This document shows positions 1-8,668 of a DNA stretch of 37,755 bases, piece after piece. The first letter of the stretch is position 1, and each line of letters opens with the position of its first letter. Source of the stretch: a virus; IMG/VR virus record IMGVR_UViG_3300030090_004637, positions 1 through 37,755 of that record; one strand, given 5' to 3'. The notes beneath the pieces are model-generated. The model ran no database searches and was not told the DNA's origin. It saw only the letters and a list, made by a program, of their open reading frames with translations. The translations under genes and the position numbers were made by a program.

Positions 1-1065
1 GTGGCGGTGGGATATCAGGCTCTTACAGCAGCTACCACGGGAGTTGATAATGTAGCGGTGGGCTTTCAAGCAGGTGACGCAATCACGACTGGGAATGAAA
101 ACACTTTAATTGGCGACAGTGCCGGTGGAGCTATAACAACAGGGAGTGACAATATCGCTATAGGCTCTGGTGCGCTAGATGCTGTGACAACAGCAAGTAA
201 TAATATAGCAATTGGATCAGATGCTCTTGGGGCTAATACTTCCGGTACGGATAACGTGGCGGTGGGTGACGCAGCAGGCGATGCGGTAACGACCGGATCA
301 GACAATACTTTTATAGGTGATAATGCTGGTGGAGCAACGACCACTGCAAGTGATAATACAGCCGTTGGTTCTAGTGCTTTATTGGTAAATACAACGGGAG
401 CTTCTAACGTAGCCGTTGGAGCCTATGCTTTAGATGCCAACACGACAGCATCTGACAACACAGCGGTTGGTTATAACTCTTTAACCGCAAACACCACAGG
501 TCATTCAGGTGTAGCAGTAGGTAAAGACGCTTTAGCAGCTAATACCACAGGAAATTACAATGTGGCAGTTGGTGTAGATGCCTTAACAGCAAATACAACT
601 GGTGGTGAGAATACAGCGATCGGCATACAAGCTATGATTGCCAACACCACAGGAACTGGTAACGTCGCTATTGGTACTTCGTCACTAGATGCCAACACCA
701 CCGGAGACTACAACACTGCTCTTGGTGCTAGTGCATTAGGGGCAAACACCACGGCAGATAATAACACGGCTGTCGGAGCGTCTGCTCTAACCGCAAACAC
801 TACGGGTTCATCGAATACTTCGGTGGGGGCTTACGCTTTAGACGCGAGTACGACAGGAGCATCGAATACTGCGGTAGGCAGAGATGCTTTAAGCGCGGCC
901 ACCACAGCAGATTACAATGTTTGTGTAGGCTCTCTAGCAGGGGATGCTGTCACGACAGGAGGTGCTAATACCCTCATTGGGTATCAGGCAGGAACACATG
1001 ATGTCAACCTGACAACCGGAGGTGATAACACGCTTATTGGTGCTTACAATGATGTTTCTGCTTCA
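1..1065 (+). repeat. 51-bp coding tandem repeats in the tail fibre
   Basis: About twenty imperfect 51-bp units encode 17-residue repeats. Most begin with Asn, then T/V-A-V/I-G, and end with T-T-G-x-x. The last clear unit is stretched to 20 residues. DNA divergence between units is high while the protein pattern is kept, which points to selection on the protein fold rather than a fresh expansion. Confidence 0.85.
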
Positions 1066-1512
1066 GACGCTTCCAATCAGATCGTAATCGGAACAAATTT
1101 AACCTCAAAAGGAGATACAACATTCTATAGTGAGGGCGTTCCATACAACTCGAATAACCAATCTTCTTGGAGTACGACTTCTGATGAGCGAATCAAGAAA
1201 AACATATCGGATAACTCAACAGGTTTAAGTAAGCTCAATCAGATACAAGTCAGAAACTTTGAGTACAGAACGCCAGAGGAAGTGACTGAGTTGCCTAAAC
1301 ATGCAGCGATTGACACTCAAGGTGTTCAGGTCGGAGTTATTGCTCAAGAAATAGAAACTGTTTTGCCTGATGTGGTTAAAGAAGAAAGCACAGGAGCCAA
1401 GAGCGTTAATCCAGAGAACATAACTTGGTATCTCGTAAATGCGGTTCAAGAACTGTCTGCGCAAGTAGAGGAATTGAAAGCGCAGCCTAAATGTAAATGT
1501 CAAGGAGATTAA
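1..1512 (+). CDS. Tail fibre/spike with 17-residue repeats and C-terminal S74 chaperone domain (5' partial)
   Basis: The gene is probably a receptor-binding tail fibre cut by the left edge: reading is open from base 1 and the repeat pattern is already running, so the GTG at base 1 is unlikely to be the true start. Residues 1 to about 355 are about twenty units of 17 residues of the type N-T-A-V-G-x-x-A-L-x-A-N-T-T-G-x-x. Residues from about 390 to 500 match a Peptidase_S74 intramolecular chaperone: the S-D-E-R-I-K motif puts the expected Ser-Lys dyad at S394 and K399 (numbering from base 1). The typical G-V-I-A-Q-E stretch follows and a helical tail ends the protein. In this family the chaperone trimerises the fibre and then cuts itself off. 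An AGGAG lies just before the next gene. Confidence 0.85.
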   Translation: MAVGYQALTAATTGVDNVAVGFQAGDAITTGNENTLIGDSAGGAITTGSDNIAIGSGALDAVTTASNNIAIGSDALGANTSGTDNVAVGDAAGDAVTTGSDNTFIGDNAGGATTTASDNTAVGSSALLVNTTGASNVAVGAYALDANTTASDNTAVGYNSLTANTTGHSGVAVGKDALAANTTGNYNVAVGVDALTANTTGGENTAIGIQAMIANTTGTGNVAIGTSSLDANTTGDYNTALGASALGANTTADNNTAVGASALTANTTGSSNTSVGAYALDASTTGASNTAVGRDALSAATTADYNVCVGSLAGDAVTTGGANTLIGYQAGTHDVNLTTGGDNTLIGAYNDVSASDASNQIVIGTNLTSKGDTTFYSEGVPYNSNNQSSWSTTSDERIKKNISDNSTGLSKLNQIQVRNFEYRTPEEVTELPKHAAIDTQGVQVGVIAQEIETVLPDVVKEESTGAKSVNPENITWYLVNAVQELSAQVEELKAQPKCKCQGD

Positions 1513-1513
1513 G

Positions 1514-1846
1514 ATGGCAGTCACGAAAACACTCACTAAGGCCGTGCCGCACGTTAAGTCGAGCAAGGTTGAAAAGTGGGACTTGGAAATGAAGTATGAG
1601 AACGATAGCGAAGGCGATGCTACTTATTACACGGGTACTTTTTCAGCTACAGTAGAAAACGTAGACCCTGTTTCTGGTGCTACAGTGTTTTCTAAGAAAG
1701 CTAAAGGCTCTTGGACTAAGAGCGAGCTTGAAGGAATTTGTCCGACAGCCAAGTGGGATGAGATATTCGCTAGTCAGGTAGATAGTGTAATCACTAATCC
1801 GACATCCAATCCTGTGCCTGATAACAGTTATTCGATTCCTAGCTAA
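1514..1846 (+). CDS. Hypothetical protein beside the tail fibre
   Basis: I do not recognise this 110-residue protein by function. It starts two bases after the fibre stop, with AGGAG at 1503-1507 as ribosome binding site. Its stop overlaps the next start by one base (TAATG). It is soluble, without membrane segment or signal peptide. It has a Lys-rich N-terminus, a central beta-rich part, and an S-W-T-K-S-E-L-E-G-I-C segment followed by a polar tail. Its place directly behind the fibre suggests a virion or fibre-assembly role, but that is inference. Confidence 0.75.
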   Translation: MAVTKTLTKAVPHVKSSKVEKWDLEMKYENDSEGDATYYTGTFSATVENVDPVSGATVFSKKAKGSWTKSELEGICPTAKWDEIFASQVDSVITNPTSNPVPDNSYSIPS

Positions 1847-2574
1847 TGGCTGATATAAACGTCAATATCTGGACATTGCCAGCAGCATTTATGCTGGAGA
1901 CAGACCTGCCAGGAGAGATGGTGGTTAATCTAAATCAGTATCTTGATGAGTTGCTTGAGAGCAAGGAGCGCCGTTCCCATGCAGGCACTCTGGTAGGACA
2001 GATTAAGCATGGACAACAGTTGACGATGAATCACGAAGTTCCTGAGTTAAAGGAATTTTCTGATTTGATCTGTGGTCTTGGCATTGAGTATCTTAAACAT
2101 TTTGGTCAACAGACTGGAAATATGCTGTCTGGAACCAGAAAAGTTGAGGTTGATGAGCTTTGGTCGGTTCATTCTTTTGAAAAGGACTATAACCCTATTC
2201 ACGATCATGGAACCAAAACGATAATGGGAATTTCGGTAACAACGTGGACAAAGGTTCCACAGCAAATATTGGATCAACCAACAGCAGGTACACCAAGTTA
2301 TAACCTTTACAATGCCAGTGGAGCTTGTGATGGGTACTTATGTTTTCAGTATGGAAAAAATTCTTTGATGGATGTGGAGCGTTTATGCCCACCTCAATCT
2401 ACCTCTCTGCAACCGCAGGTAGGAAAACTTTATATGTTCCCAAGCTGGCTTCAACACATGGTCTATCCCTTTGAAGGGCCAGGAGAAAGAAGAACGGTTG
2501 CAGCTAACTTGAATGTATGGGACATGGATCGTTTTAACGAAAATACAGTCACACGACAAGAGATTGTTAATTAG
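1846..2574 (+). CDS. Putative 2OG-Fe(II) oxygenase-like protein
   Basis: The 242-residue protein has the layout of the 2OG-FeII_Oxy_5-type family common in marine phages. An N-P-I-H-D-H segment (about residue 120) would supply the first iron ligands. A late F-P-S-W-L-Q-H-M-V-Y-P-F segment (about 203-214) gives the distal His, followed by G-E-R-R-T-V-A-A-N with the Arg expected to bind 2-oxoglutarate. Family members hydroxylate proteins or small molecules using iron, oxygen and 2-oxoglutarate; the substrate here is unknown. It overlaps the preceding stop by one base. Fold assignment is fairly sure, activity is not. Confidence 0.7.
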   Translation: MADINVNIWTLPAAFMLETDLPGEMVVNLNQYLDELLESKERRSHAGTLVGQIKHGQQLTMNHEVPELKEFSDLICGLGIEYLKHFGQQTGNMLSGTRKVEVDELWSVHSFEKDYNPIHDHGTKTIMGISVTTWTKVPQQILDQPTAGTPSYNLYNASGACDGYLCFQYGKNSLMDVERLCPPQSTSLQPQVGKLYMFPSWLQHMVYPFEGPGERRTVAANLNVWDMDRFNENTVTRQEIVN

Positions 2575-2582
2575 GAGGAAAT

Positions 2583-2747
2583 ATGGAAATAATTTTTCAA
2601 ATAATAACTGTAGTTACACTGATTGTTACGGTTGCAAGTCTTATTGCAGCTTCAACACCTACGCCCAAAGATGATGTCTGGATCGGCAAGCTATATAAGC
2701 TGATTGATTTACTGGCATTAAATATTGGCAAGGCAAAGCAAAAATGA
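2583..2747 (+). CDS. Small single-TM protein, possible holin
   Basis: This 54-residue ORF has a strong AGGAGG (about 2574-2579) three bases before its ATG. Residues 3-23 form one hydrophobic helix (I-I-F-Q-I-I-T-V-V-T-L-I-V-T-V-A), then a short Thr/Pro link (T-P-T-P-K-D-D) and an amphipathic Lys-containing helix. The stop overlaps the next gene by four bases (ATGA), and the lysozyme gene is two genes downstream. This size, topology and place suit a holin or other lysis helper, but no family is recognised and a second holin-like protein exists at 15035. Confidence 0.6.
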   Translation: MEIIFQIITVVTLIVTVASLIAASTPTPKDDVWIGKLYKLIDLLALNIGKAKQK

Positions 2748-2926
2748 ATTTTTTCAAAAAAATCATTAGTTTTTTTTCTCCTCGTGAGGCCAATAAAGAG
2801 GTTGTAGAGGAGATTAAAAGTATTCTCAAAGAAGACCGTGTTAGGGCTAGAAACAGCAAAGGCCATTATGTCGCTGATGATCCTGCTACAGAAGAAAATG
2901 AGGCTTGGGTGAAGAAGGAAAAGTAA
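2744..2926 (+). CDS. Hypothetical small protein upstream of the lysozyme
   Basis: This is a 60-residue protein with a short hydrophobic/aromatic N-terminus (M-N-F-F-K-K-I-I-S-F-F-S) that could be a membrane-surface helix. A charged helix follows, then a R-A-R-N-S-K-G-H-Y-V-A-D-D-P motif that I remember from other marine phage proteins of unknown function. It overlaps the gene before by four bases and the next ATG by one base (TAATG), so translation is probably coupled to the lysozyme. Confidence 0.65.
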   Translation: MNFFKKIISFFSPREANKEVVEEIKSILKEDRVRARNSKGHYVADDPATEENEAWVKKEK

Positions 2927-3348
2927 TGAGAGAAAAGTTGATTGAAATGCTGAAGTTGCATGAGGGCGTGGAAAGCCATGCTTATGAATGCAGCGCATCC
3001 AAAATCACTGTAGGGGTTGGACGAAATATAGACCCTGAAGGTGGTATTGGCTTGTCTGAGGACGAGATAGATTATCTTTTACAGAACGATATTGACCGTG
3101 TTTATGCAGAATTGGACTCTGAATATGACTGGTTTGCTGGTCTTGATAGAGTTCGGCAGGATGCAATGATTGATATTAGCTTTAATTTAGGACAAACACG
3201 CCTCAGAGCCTTTAAGAACGCGCTTGCAGGCATGGCTTCTGGGGATTGGAACGAAGCAGCGGATCAGTTTATGGACTCCAGATGGTCTGGGCAGGTCGGA
3301 AACAGAGCTAAAACATTAACAGAGATGATAAGAACAGGAGAATATTGA
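2926..3348 (+). CDS. Endolysin, GH24 T4-lysozyme-like
   Basis: The 140-residue protein cuts peptidoglycan between N-acetylmuramic acid and N-acetylglucosamine. The catalytic Glu is E13 in L-H-E-G, and the T-V-G-V-G segment (T28) matches the T4 E11...T26 arrangement. The residue in the place of T4 Asp20 is Cys22, a natural variant in many GH24 phage lysozymes. I chose the ATG at 2926, with GAAGGAA about six bases upstream, over a TTG at 2905 that lies inside the preceding gene. There is no signal peptide, so release needs a holin. Length is normal for the family. Confidence 0.9.
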   Translation: MREKLIEMLKLHEGVESHAYECSASKITVGVGRNIDPEGGIGLSEDEIDYLLQNDIDRVYAELDSEYDWFAGLDRVRQDAMIDISFNLGQTRLRAFKNALAGMASGDWNEAADQFMDSRWSGQVGNRAKTLTEMIRTGEY

Positions 3349-3349
3349 C

Positions 3350-3832
3350 ATGAGCAGAGGCGGAAGATTGGGTGGACAGGGGCCAGGTCAATATCGAAAT
3401 AGCCCTCTTAACGGATTTGGTGGCCCTATGCCTAGTATGCCGATGGGATCGCCACAAATGAATCCAAACAAAGGCGGAAGCAGAATGTCATTAGCAGACA
3501 TGCAAGCACCAGGAGGTTTTGGAGGGCCGTCACCACTAGCGCAGGCAAAGTTTCCTCAGCAAAATGATTATGCAGTTGGTCGCCCTAACATGGATATATT
3601 GACTGGTAATTATGCCGCTCCTAATTTTGAGCAGGGTCTACAGATTGGTAATGATGTCGCTTCTAATTTTGAACAGGGTCTACAACAACGCGCAATGATG
3701 CAAATGCAACCACAGTTAATGGCTATGCAACCTCAACGTGCAATGATGGAAATGCAATCCCAACGATTTAATCCATTGATGTCCGGTGGTTTAGCGAGTC
3801 TTCCTTTTAGTAGACCACGTTTTATGAGGTAA
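3350..3832 (+). CDS. Gly/Met/Gln-rich hypothetical virion-type protein
   Basis: This 160-residue low-complexity protein starts one base after the lysozyme stop with AGGAG upstream. It is rich in Gly, Pro, Met and Gln. It contains a near-duplicate N-F-E-Q-G-L-Q segment (about residues 92-113) and two similar M-Q-x-Q-x motifs afterwards. A late L-M-S-G-G-L-A-S-L resembles the Met-Gly-Gly-hydrophobic motifs of the large virion proteins further on. No enzyme domain is visible. A minor virion or scaffold role is possible from position only. Confidence 0.65.
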   Translation: MSRGGRLGGQGPGQYRNSPLNGFGGPMPSMPMGSPQMNPNKGGSRMSLADMQAPGGFGGPSPLAQAKFPQQNDYAVGRPNMDILTGNYAAPNFEQGLQIGNDVASNFEQGLQQRAMMQMQPQLMAMQPQRAMMEMQSQRFNPLMSGGLASLPFSRPRFMR

Positions 3833-3834
3833 AA

Positions 3835-5688
3835 ATGCCCTTAACGAAGTTACAGTTTCAGCCAGGCATTAACAAAGAAGGTACAGAGTACAGTGCTGAT
3901 GCTGGCTGGTATGACTCTGACAAAGTTCGGTTCAGGAAGGGCAGGCCAGAAAAGATAGGGGGTTGGGAAAAATACAGTGATAATTCGTTTCTTGGTGTAT
4001 GCCGATCTTTAGAGGATTGGGTAGTCATTGACGGTATTGCTTACATTGGCCTTGGAACTCACCTCAAGTTTTACGTTAACGAGGGGTCATCTTTTTACGA
4101 TGTAACGCCCATAAGGGCTACCACTAGTGCTGGTGATGTCACATTTGCGGCAACCAATGGCTCATCGACAATTACAGTAACAGACTCATCTCATGGTGCG
4201 GTAGTTAAAGATTTTGTCACTTTCTCAGGTGCAGCTAGTTTAGGTGGAAATGTTACGGCTGCTGTGCTTAATCAGGAATATCAGATTGCAAGCATAGTAA
4301 ATACTAACTCTTATACAATTACAGCAAAGGACACTTCTGGGGATACTGTTACTGCTAATAGCTCCGATAGCGGCAATGGCGGGAGTAGCACTGTTGGAGC
4401 TTATCAGATCAATGTTGGCCTGACTAACTATGTTCAGGGTGTCGGTTGGGGTTCTGACACATGGGGTGCAAGCACATTTGGCAGCGCGAGCAGCCTTTCC
4501 GCTGCTGGTCAGTTGCGTTTGTATAGTCAGGATGTCTTTGGCGATGACCTGCTTTTCAATGTACGCGCTGGCGGTGTTTATTATTGGGATGAGAGTTCTG
4601 GAACTTCGACCAGGGCTATTGCGCTATCTGCGGTTTCAGGTGCTTCTGATGCGCCAACAATAGCGTTACAGGTAATGATGTCCGATGTAGACAAGCACGT
4701 TATCTGTTTTGGCGTTAATCCGATTGGTTCGTCAACCATTGATCCGCTTCATGTCAGGTGGAGCGATAGCGAGTCTGCGGTAGACTGGACTCCAACGGCG
4801 ATTAACAGTGCTGGTGGTGTAAACCTCAGTACAGGCTCTACGATTATTGGCGCTCTAAAGACAAGGCAGGAAATACTGATCTGGACTGATGACGGAATTC
4901 ATTCCATGAGATTTATCGGTTCTCCGTTTATTTTTCAGTTCAGCGTTGTCAATGAAGGTATTTCCATGATTTCTCCCAAAGCTGCGGTAAACGCAGGCGG
5001 GGCCGTGTATTTCATGGATCGTGGTGGCTTCTATGTTTATAACGGTGGAGTGCAAAGAATCCCCTGCTCTGTGCTTGACCATGTAATGTCTAATATCAAC
5101 ATAGATCAGTCATACAAGGTTTTCGCTACAACTAATGCTGACCATAACGAGGTTACATGGTTTTACCCAATAGGCTCCGGCGAAACAGATAATACTAATT
5201 ATGTGACTTATAACTATCTGGAACAACTTTGGACTATTGGCACAATGACGAGAGGCGCATGGATTGAGGCAAATAGCAAAAATTATCCGGTTGCCACTTC
5301 TGTAATTACAAGTTCCGATAACAACTATCTCTATATCCAAGAGCGTGGACATGATGCTGATGGGTCAGCAATGACCGCCTATATTGAATCAGGGGATGTA
5401 GAAATGGGTGATGGCGAGCGGTACATGCTGTTGAGCAAGTTGATTCCTGACTTTACATTTAAGGGAGATACAGGAAGTGCTTCGATGAGCGTTATTATCA
5501 AGGGAAAGGATTTCCCTCTGGAAGATTCCGCTACCTTATCGACATCAACAGTAACCTCCTCAACAAAACAGGCTTTTTTACGCGCCAGAACTCGTTCTTC
5601 TGCTTTCCGCATTGAAAGCAGTGAAATCGGATATGGGTGGCGGTTAGGTGATTTGCGTTTTGATATGAGACCGGATGGGAGAAGGTAA
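3835..5688 (+). CDS. Tail hub / packaged-DNA stabilisation-like protein
   Basis: The 617-residue protein starts with the pattern P-G-I-N-x-E-G-T-x-Y-S-A and then W-Y-D-S-D-K-V-R-F-R-K-G-R-P-E-K-I-G-G-W. I associate this with phage stabilisation proteins of the P22 gp10 kind and with tail proteins of marine podoviruses. Most of the chain is beta-rich, with many Gly/Ser/Thr and repeated short strands, as in a propeller-like tail hub. A Ser/Thr-rich insertion at about residues 100-190 may be an extra beta domain. It overlaps the next gene by one base. The structural role is well supported; the exact tail position is inferred. Confidence 0.75.
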   Translation: MPLTKLQFQPGINKEGTEYSADAGWYDSDKVRFRKGRPEKIGGWEKYSDNSFLGVCRSLEDWVVIDGIAYIGLGTHLKFYVNEGSSFYDVTPIRATTSAGDVTFAATNGSSTITVTDSSHGAVVKDFVTFSGAASLGGNVTAAVLNQEYQIASIVNTNSYTITAKDTSGDTVTANSSDSGNGGSSTVGAYQINVGLTNYVQGVGWGSDTWGASTFGSASSLSAAGQLRLYSQDVFGDDLLFNVRAGGVYYWDESSGTSTRAIALSAVSGASDAPTIALQVMMSDVDKHVICFGVNPIGSSTIDPLHVRWSDSESAVDWTPTAINSAGGVNLSTGSTIIGALKTRQEILIWTDDGIHSMRFIGSPFIFQFSVVNEGISMISPKAAVNAGGAVYFMDRGGFYVYNGGVQRIPCSVLDHVMSNINIDQSYKVFATTNADHNEVTWFYPIGSGETDNTNYVTYNYLEQLWTIGTMTRGAWIEANSKNYPVATSVITSSDNNYLYIQERGHDADGSAMTAYIESGDVEMGDGERYMLLSKLIPDFTFKGDTGSASMSVIIKGKDFPLEDSATLSTSTVTSSTKQAFLRARTRSSAFRIESSEIGYGWRLGDLRFDMRPDGRR

Positions 5689-5891
5689 TGGCACAAAGTA
5701 GAGTTATTCCATTGCCAGTAGCACCTCAAGAATATGAGGCAAACAATGAAGCAACAACGCGATTAAGTATTGAACAATCGCTTCAAGAGGTGAAGAATGA
5801 CGTTGTATTAGCAAAGACCCAAGGAGATAAGGATGGTTCTTTGGCAATGCGTAGATTTCAGTTCCTGTTAATGGGTGCGAGGGGGTCGTGA
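5688..5891 (+). CDS. Small conserved phage protein, function unknown
   Basis: This is a 67-residue soluble protein with a P-L-P-V-A-P-Q-E-Y start, then a helical stretch rich in Gln, Glu and Lys. I recall similar small proteins at this place, behind the tail stabilisation gene, in marine phage contigs, but no function. The TAATG start overlaps the previous stop and its own stop overlaps the next GTG (GTGA), which implies coupled translation in the tail operon. Confidence 0.7.
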   Translation: MAQSRVIPLPVAPQEYEANNEATTRLSIEQSLQEVKNDVVLAKTQGDKDGSLAMRRFQFLLMGARGS

Positions 5892-6217
5892 GTGACATCA
5901 TCAAGGTACTTGGTCAATTGGATTGTGCGGCTACAACGCAAGAAACGCTCTATACCGTCCCAGACCTTACACAGACCACTGTTAGTTCATTTGCGGCTTG
6001 CAATAGGACAGGTTCTGCCATCACGTTCAGGTTACGCATCAATGTTGCCGGAGCAGGTGATGATGATAAGCAGTTTCTTTACTATGATACTTCTGTTGCA
6101 GCAAACACGACATTTACTGCGGTTATTGGCATTTGCTTGGGACAGAAAGATGTTGTTAAAACCTATGCCAGTGCAGTAGATATGACATTTACTTTATTTG
6201 GAGTAGAAACCAAGTAG
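5888..6217 (+). CDS. Virion structural protein, small beta-sandwich type
   Basis: The 109-residue protein has the pattern L-Y-T-V-P (about residues 21-25), then C-N-R-T-G-S-A-I-T-F-R, Y-Y-D-T-S, and a final V-V-K-T-Y-A-S-A...F-T-L-F-G-V-E. This is a compact beta-sandwich found widely among phage tail or head decoration proteins. It starts with GTG overlapping the preceding TGA, and no better start is seen. No catalytic residues are apparent. Structural call is fairly sure, exact place unknown. Confidence 0.7.
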   Translation: MSDIIKVLGQLDCAATTQETLYTVPDLTQTTVSSFAACNRTGSAITFRLRINVAGAGDDDKQFLYYDTSVAANTTFTAVIGICLGQKDVVKTYASAVDMTFTLFGVETK

Positions 6218-6226
6218 GATGAGATT

Positions 6227-8668
6227 ATGAATAATGTAGCTCCTTTACAGGGAATGGCTGAAAACTTAGCGCAACATGGTCGTTATGGCGATTCCATGCT
6301 GGTACACATGAATCCGATTGAGGTTCAGGGTATTGCTTCGTTAATGCCTAACGGTCAGTTACCCCTCAATCCAGTTACCGGACAACCAGAGGCGTTTGCT
6401 TTTCTTGCTCCGTTGCTTGGTGGTTTTTTGGGTAAAGCCCTACTTGCAAACACTCTTGGAAACGCGGCCTTGGCGAGTGCGCTTGGTTCTGGTGTATTGA
6501 CAGCAGCCGTTGAAAAGGATTTAGGCAAAGGATTGGCAGCGGGGTTAATGAGCTTTGCCGGAAGCAAGATTTTAGGCGCTGGTCAGCAGGCTGGTGTTCA
6601 GGAATCGATTCAAGAGGGGCTTGGTCAATCAGGAATTGATGCAGCAAGCCTTCAGTTACAAAATGTAGGAGGGGAACAAGTCTTAAAACATCTTGTAGAA
6701 GACGAGACTGGCAAAACAGTAGCACAACAGCTTACTGAACAACAAATTAATAAATTAGGTGCTGGAGGCGAACAAGGTCTTATTGATCTTATGCAACAGT
6801 CATCGACTCTCCCAGAGGTAGCGGCAGGCACAACAAATCCGTTTGCTGCGGCTGGCGCAGAATTTATGAATCCGAGAACCGCTTTACCTTTTGCCATAGG
6901 TGCTAGTGAGTATGTCAGAAAGGACTTGGATTCAAGTCTTATCGATGAAGAATCAGATGACGACTTGATGCTGGCAGAGCAAGGAATTGACAATGCCATG
7001 CGACAACGAATTTATGATTACGGATTTCCTGCACAGGGGATCGCCCCCAGAGACCCAAGATTTGCTCCTAACCAAATGATGGCAGCGGGTGGGGGATTGG
7101 TTTCTCTAAACCCTGCTCAATATGCGGATAAGAAAAATGGGCTTGCTCGTCTGATGGGAGAACCTGTCAGGATGCAGATTGGGGGGTCGCTCCCTGATCT
7201 CGGTCAATATCAGGGATATAGTCTTCAGCCGAGTGCATCGGAGGCGCAAAGCGGATTAAGAGGAACGCAAGCTATATCGGCTCCACAGATGCAGGCATTG
7301 ACTGCTTCAGGATATAGGGCTGGCTTTGATCCTGAGCTTCAATATTTCAGAACTCCAGATAGATTTGGCAATGATCCTTTCCCCGAAGTGTTTGATCCTC
7401 GAAATCCTAACGCACCTGTCCTTCCGACAAACGCGCAATTAGCTCAAGAATTAGCCGAAGCAGAGGCTTCTGGTGCAGGGGCAGGGACTGCTGACTCTGC
7501 TGCATTATATGGTATGCCAAGCTATGTTTCGCCAGATGGAGCGTATTCTCGATTTCTTGGTGGCACTCTTGGATCAGGAATAGCGGGTGTCCCGACTATG
7601 GGCCAGAATTATGATACTAATCAAGGCATTGCCGCACTTCAGGGCTTGGATTATTCAGATTATCCCAAGCGTAGTGATTTCGGGCCTGCTGATGAAGGGG
7701 GGCATATAGAATATCAGCAGGCACAACAGGAATGGTTTAGAAATAGAATGCCATCCGCAAGGATAGACCAGCCTGTTATGCCTTCTGAAGCAACCTCTCC
7801 TGTTGTTCCTATTCCGCCACCTGCAAGCCCAACATCAAGGGCGGAGCAACTACAATATCAAATAGATATGTTGACGAAAGGAACCAGAAGCCCAAACGCA
7901 GAAGAACAAGCCAGAGCGGATCAATTGCAAGCTGAACTTGATGCAATGAGGCAGGCTTCTCCACTAATGCCTCCGCCAGTTGTCGGTAGGCCGACTGAGC
8001 CACCACCACCAGTAGAACAGCCACCAGTTAGTAATGAAAAATTACAACGCATATTGGCAGACAGGCCAAGACGAGGCGAATATGACAGCCCTTATGATTT
8101 CATTACTGATTTAAGAGATTTCAGGGGCATCAATCCTTTTAACAAAGGCGGTTTAGTCAAAATGCAGGACATGGGGCAGGTTCCTGAAATGCTCATAGAC
8201 CCCGCATTAGAAGACCCTGCAATGGCAGACCCTATGGCTAATATTGATCCAGAAACACAACAACTTCTGGAACAAGCAGCGATGGCTATTTTAGGTCAGG
8301 TTTCACCAGAAGAGGCTGATGCGATTATTCAAGCCTTCATTGAGCGGTTTGGCCCAGAGGTATTCCAACAATTCAGGAATCAGGTTTTAACCGCAGTTGT
8401 ACCGAATGCTCAGACAGAGGGTATGGTCGAGGGTCAGGGCGATGGAATGAGCGATGAAATCATGGGAATGATCGGAGATCAACAGCAGGTAGCTGTTTCG
8501 CCAGGCGAGTACATTGTCCCAGCGGATGTGGTTTCTGGAATAGGTAACGGTAGCAGTGACGCGGGAGCAAATGAGCTTGACAGAATGTTAGCTGATATCA
8601 GGCAAGCACGAACAGGGATGACAGAGCAACCACCTGAAATCGACCCAAGAGGAGCAATGCCAGCATGA
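6227..8668 (+). CDS. Large internal virion/tail protein with hydrophobic glycine-rich segment
   Basis: The 813-residue protein is not assigned to a known enzyme. Residues 20-40 carry Y-G-D-S-M-L-V-H-M and I-E-V-Q-G. About 55-115 is a Gly/Ala/Leu-rich hydrophobic stretch that could insert in or cross a membrane. The middle has G-G-G-L-V-S-L and R-L-M-G-E-P-V-R-M-Q-I-G-G-S-L motifs, and Pro-rich linkers span about 515-610. Near the end is V-A-V-S-P-G-E-Y-I-V-P-A-D-V-V, which I recall from large marine phage virion proteins. A DNA-ejection or internal virion role is plausible, because several large Ala/Gln-rich proteins follow in a row, as in T7-like ejection cores. Confidence 0.7.
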   Translation: MNNVAPLQGMAENLAQHGRYGDSMLVHMNPIEVQGIASLMPNGQLPLNPVTGQPEAFAFLAPLLGGFLGKALLANTLGNAALASALGSGVLTAAVEKDLGKGLAAGLMSFAGSKILGAGQQAGVQESIQEGLGQSGIDAASLQLQNVGGEQVLKHLVEDETGKTVAQQLTEQQINKLGAGGEQGLIDLMQQSSTLPEVAAGTTNPFAAAGAEFMNPRTALPFAIGASEYVRKDLDSSLIDEESDDDLMLAEQGIDNAMRQRIYDYGFPAQGIAPRDPRFAPNQMMAAGGGLVSLNPAQYADKKNGLARLMGEPVRMQIGGSLPDLGQYQGYSLQPSASEAQSGLRGTQAISAPQMQALTASGYRAGFDPELQYFRTPDRFGNDPFPEVFDPRNPNAPVLPTNAQLAQELAEAEASGAGAGTADSAALYGMPSYVSPDGAYSRFLGGTLGSGIAGVPTMGQNYDTNQGIAALQGLDYSDYPKRSDFGPADEGGHIEYQQAQQEWFRNRMPSARIDQPVMPSEATSPVVPIPPPASPTSRAEQLQYQIDMLTKGTRSPNAEEQARADQLQAELDAMRQASPLMPPPVVGRPTEPPPPVEQPPVSNEKLQRILADRPRRGEYDSPYDFITDLRDFRGINPFNKGGLVKMQDMGQVPEMLIDPALEDPAMADPMANIDPETQQLLEQAAMAILGQVSPEEADAIIQAFIERFGPEVFQQFRNQVLTAVVPNAQTEGMVEGQGDGMSDEIMGMIGDQQQVAVSPGEYIVPADVVSGIGNGSSDAGANELDRMLADIRQARTGMTEQPPEIDPRGAMPA

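Noticed and set aside
66-344. 92-codon minus-strand ORF inside the tail fibre
   Set aside because: It is the reverse reading of the 51-bp repeats (Ala/Pro/Ile/Val pattern), without ribosome site or family likeness.
1-1065. Regular repeats as a CRISPR array
   Set aside because: The repeats are contiguous, in frame and diverged, with no unique spacers; they code for a fibre shaft.
2905-3348. Longer lysozyme from a TTG start
   Set aside because: The ATG at 2926 has its own ribosome site and gives the normal family length; the TTG lies inside the previous gene.
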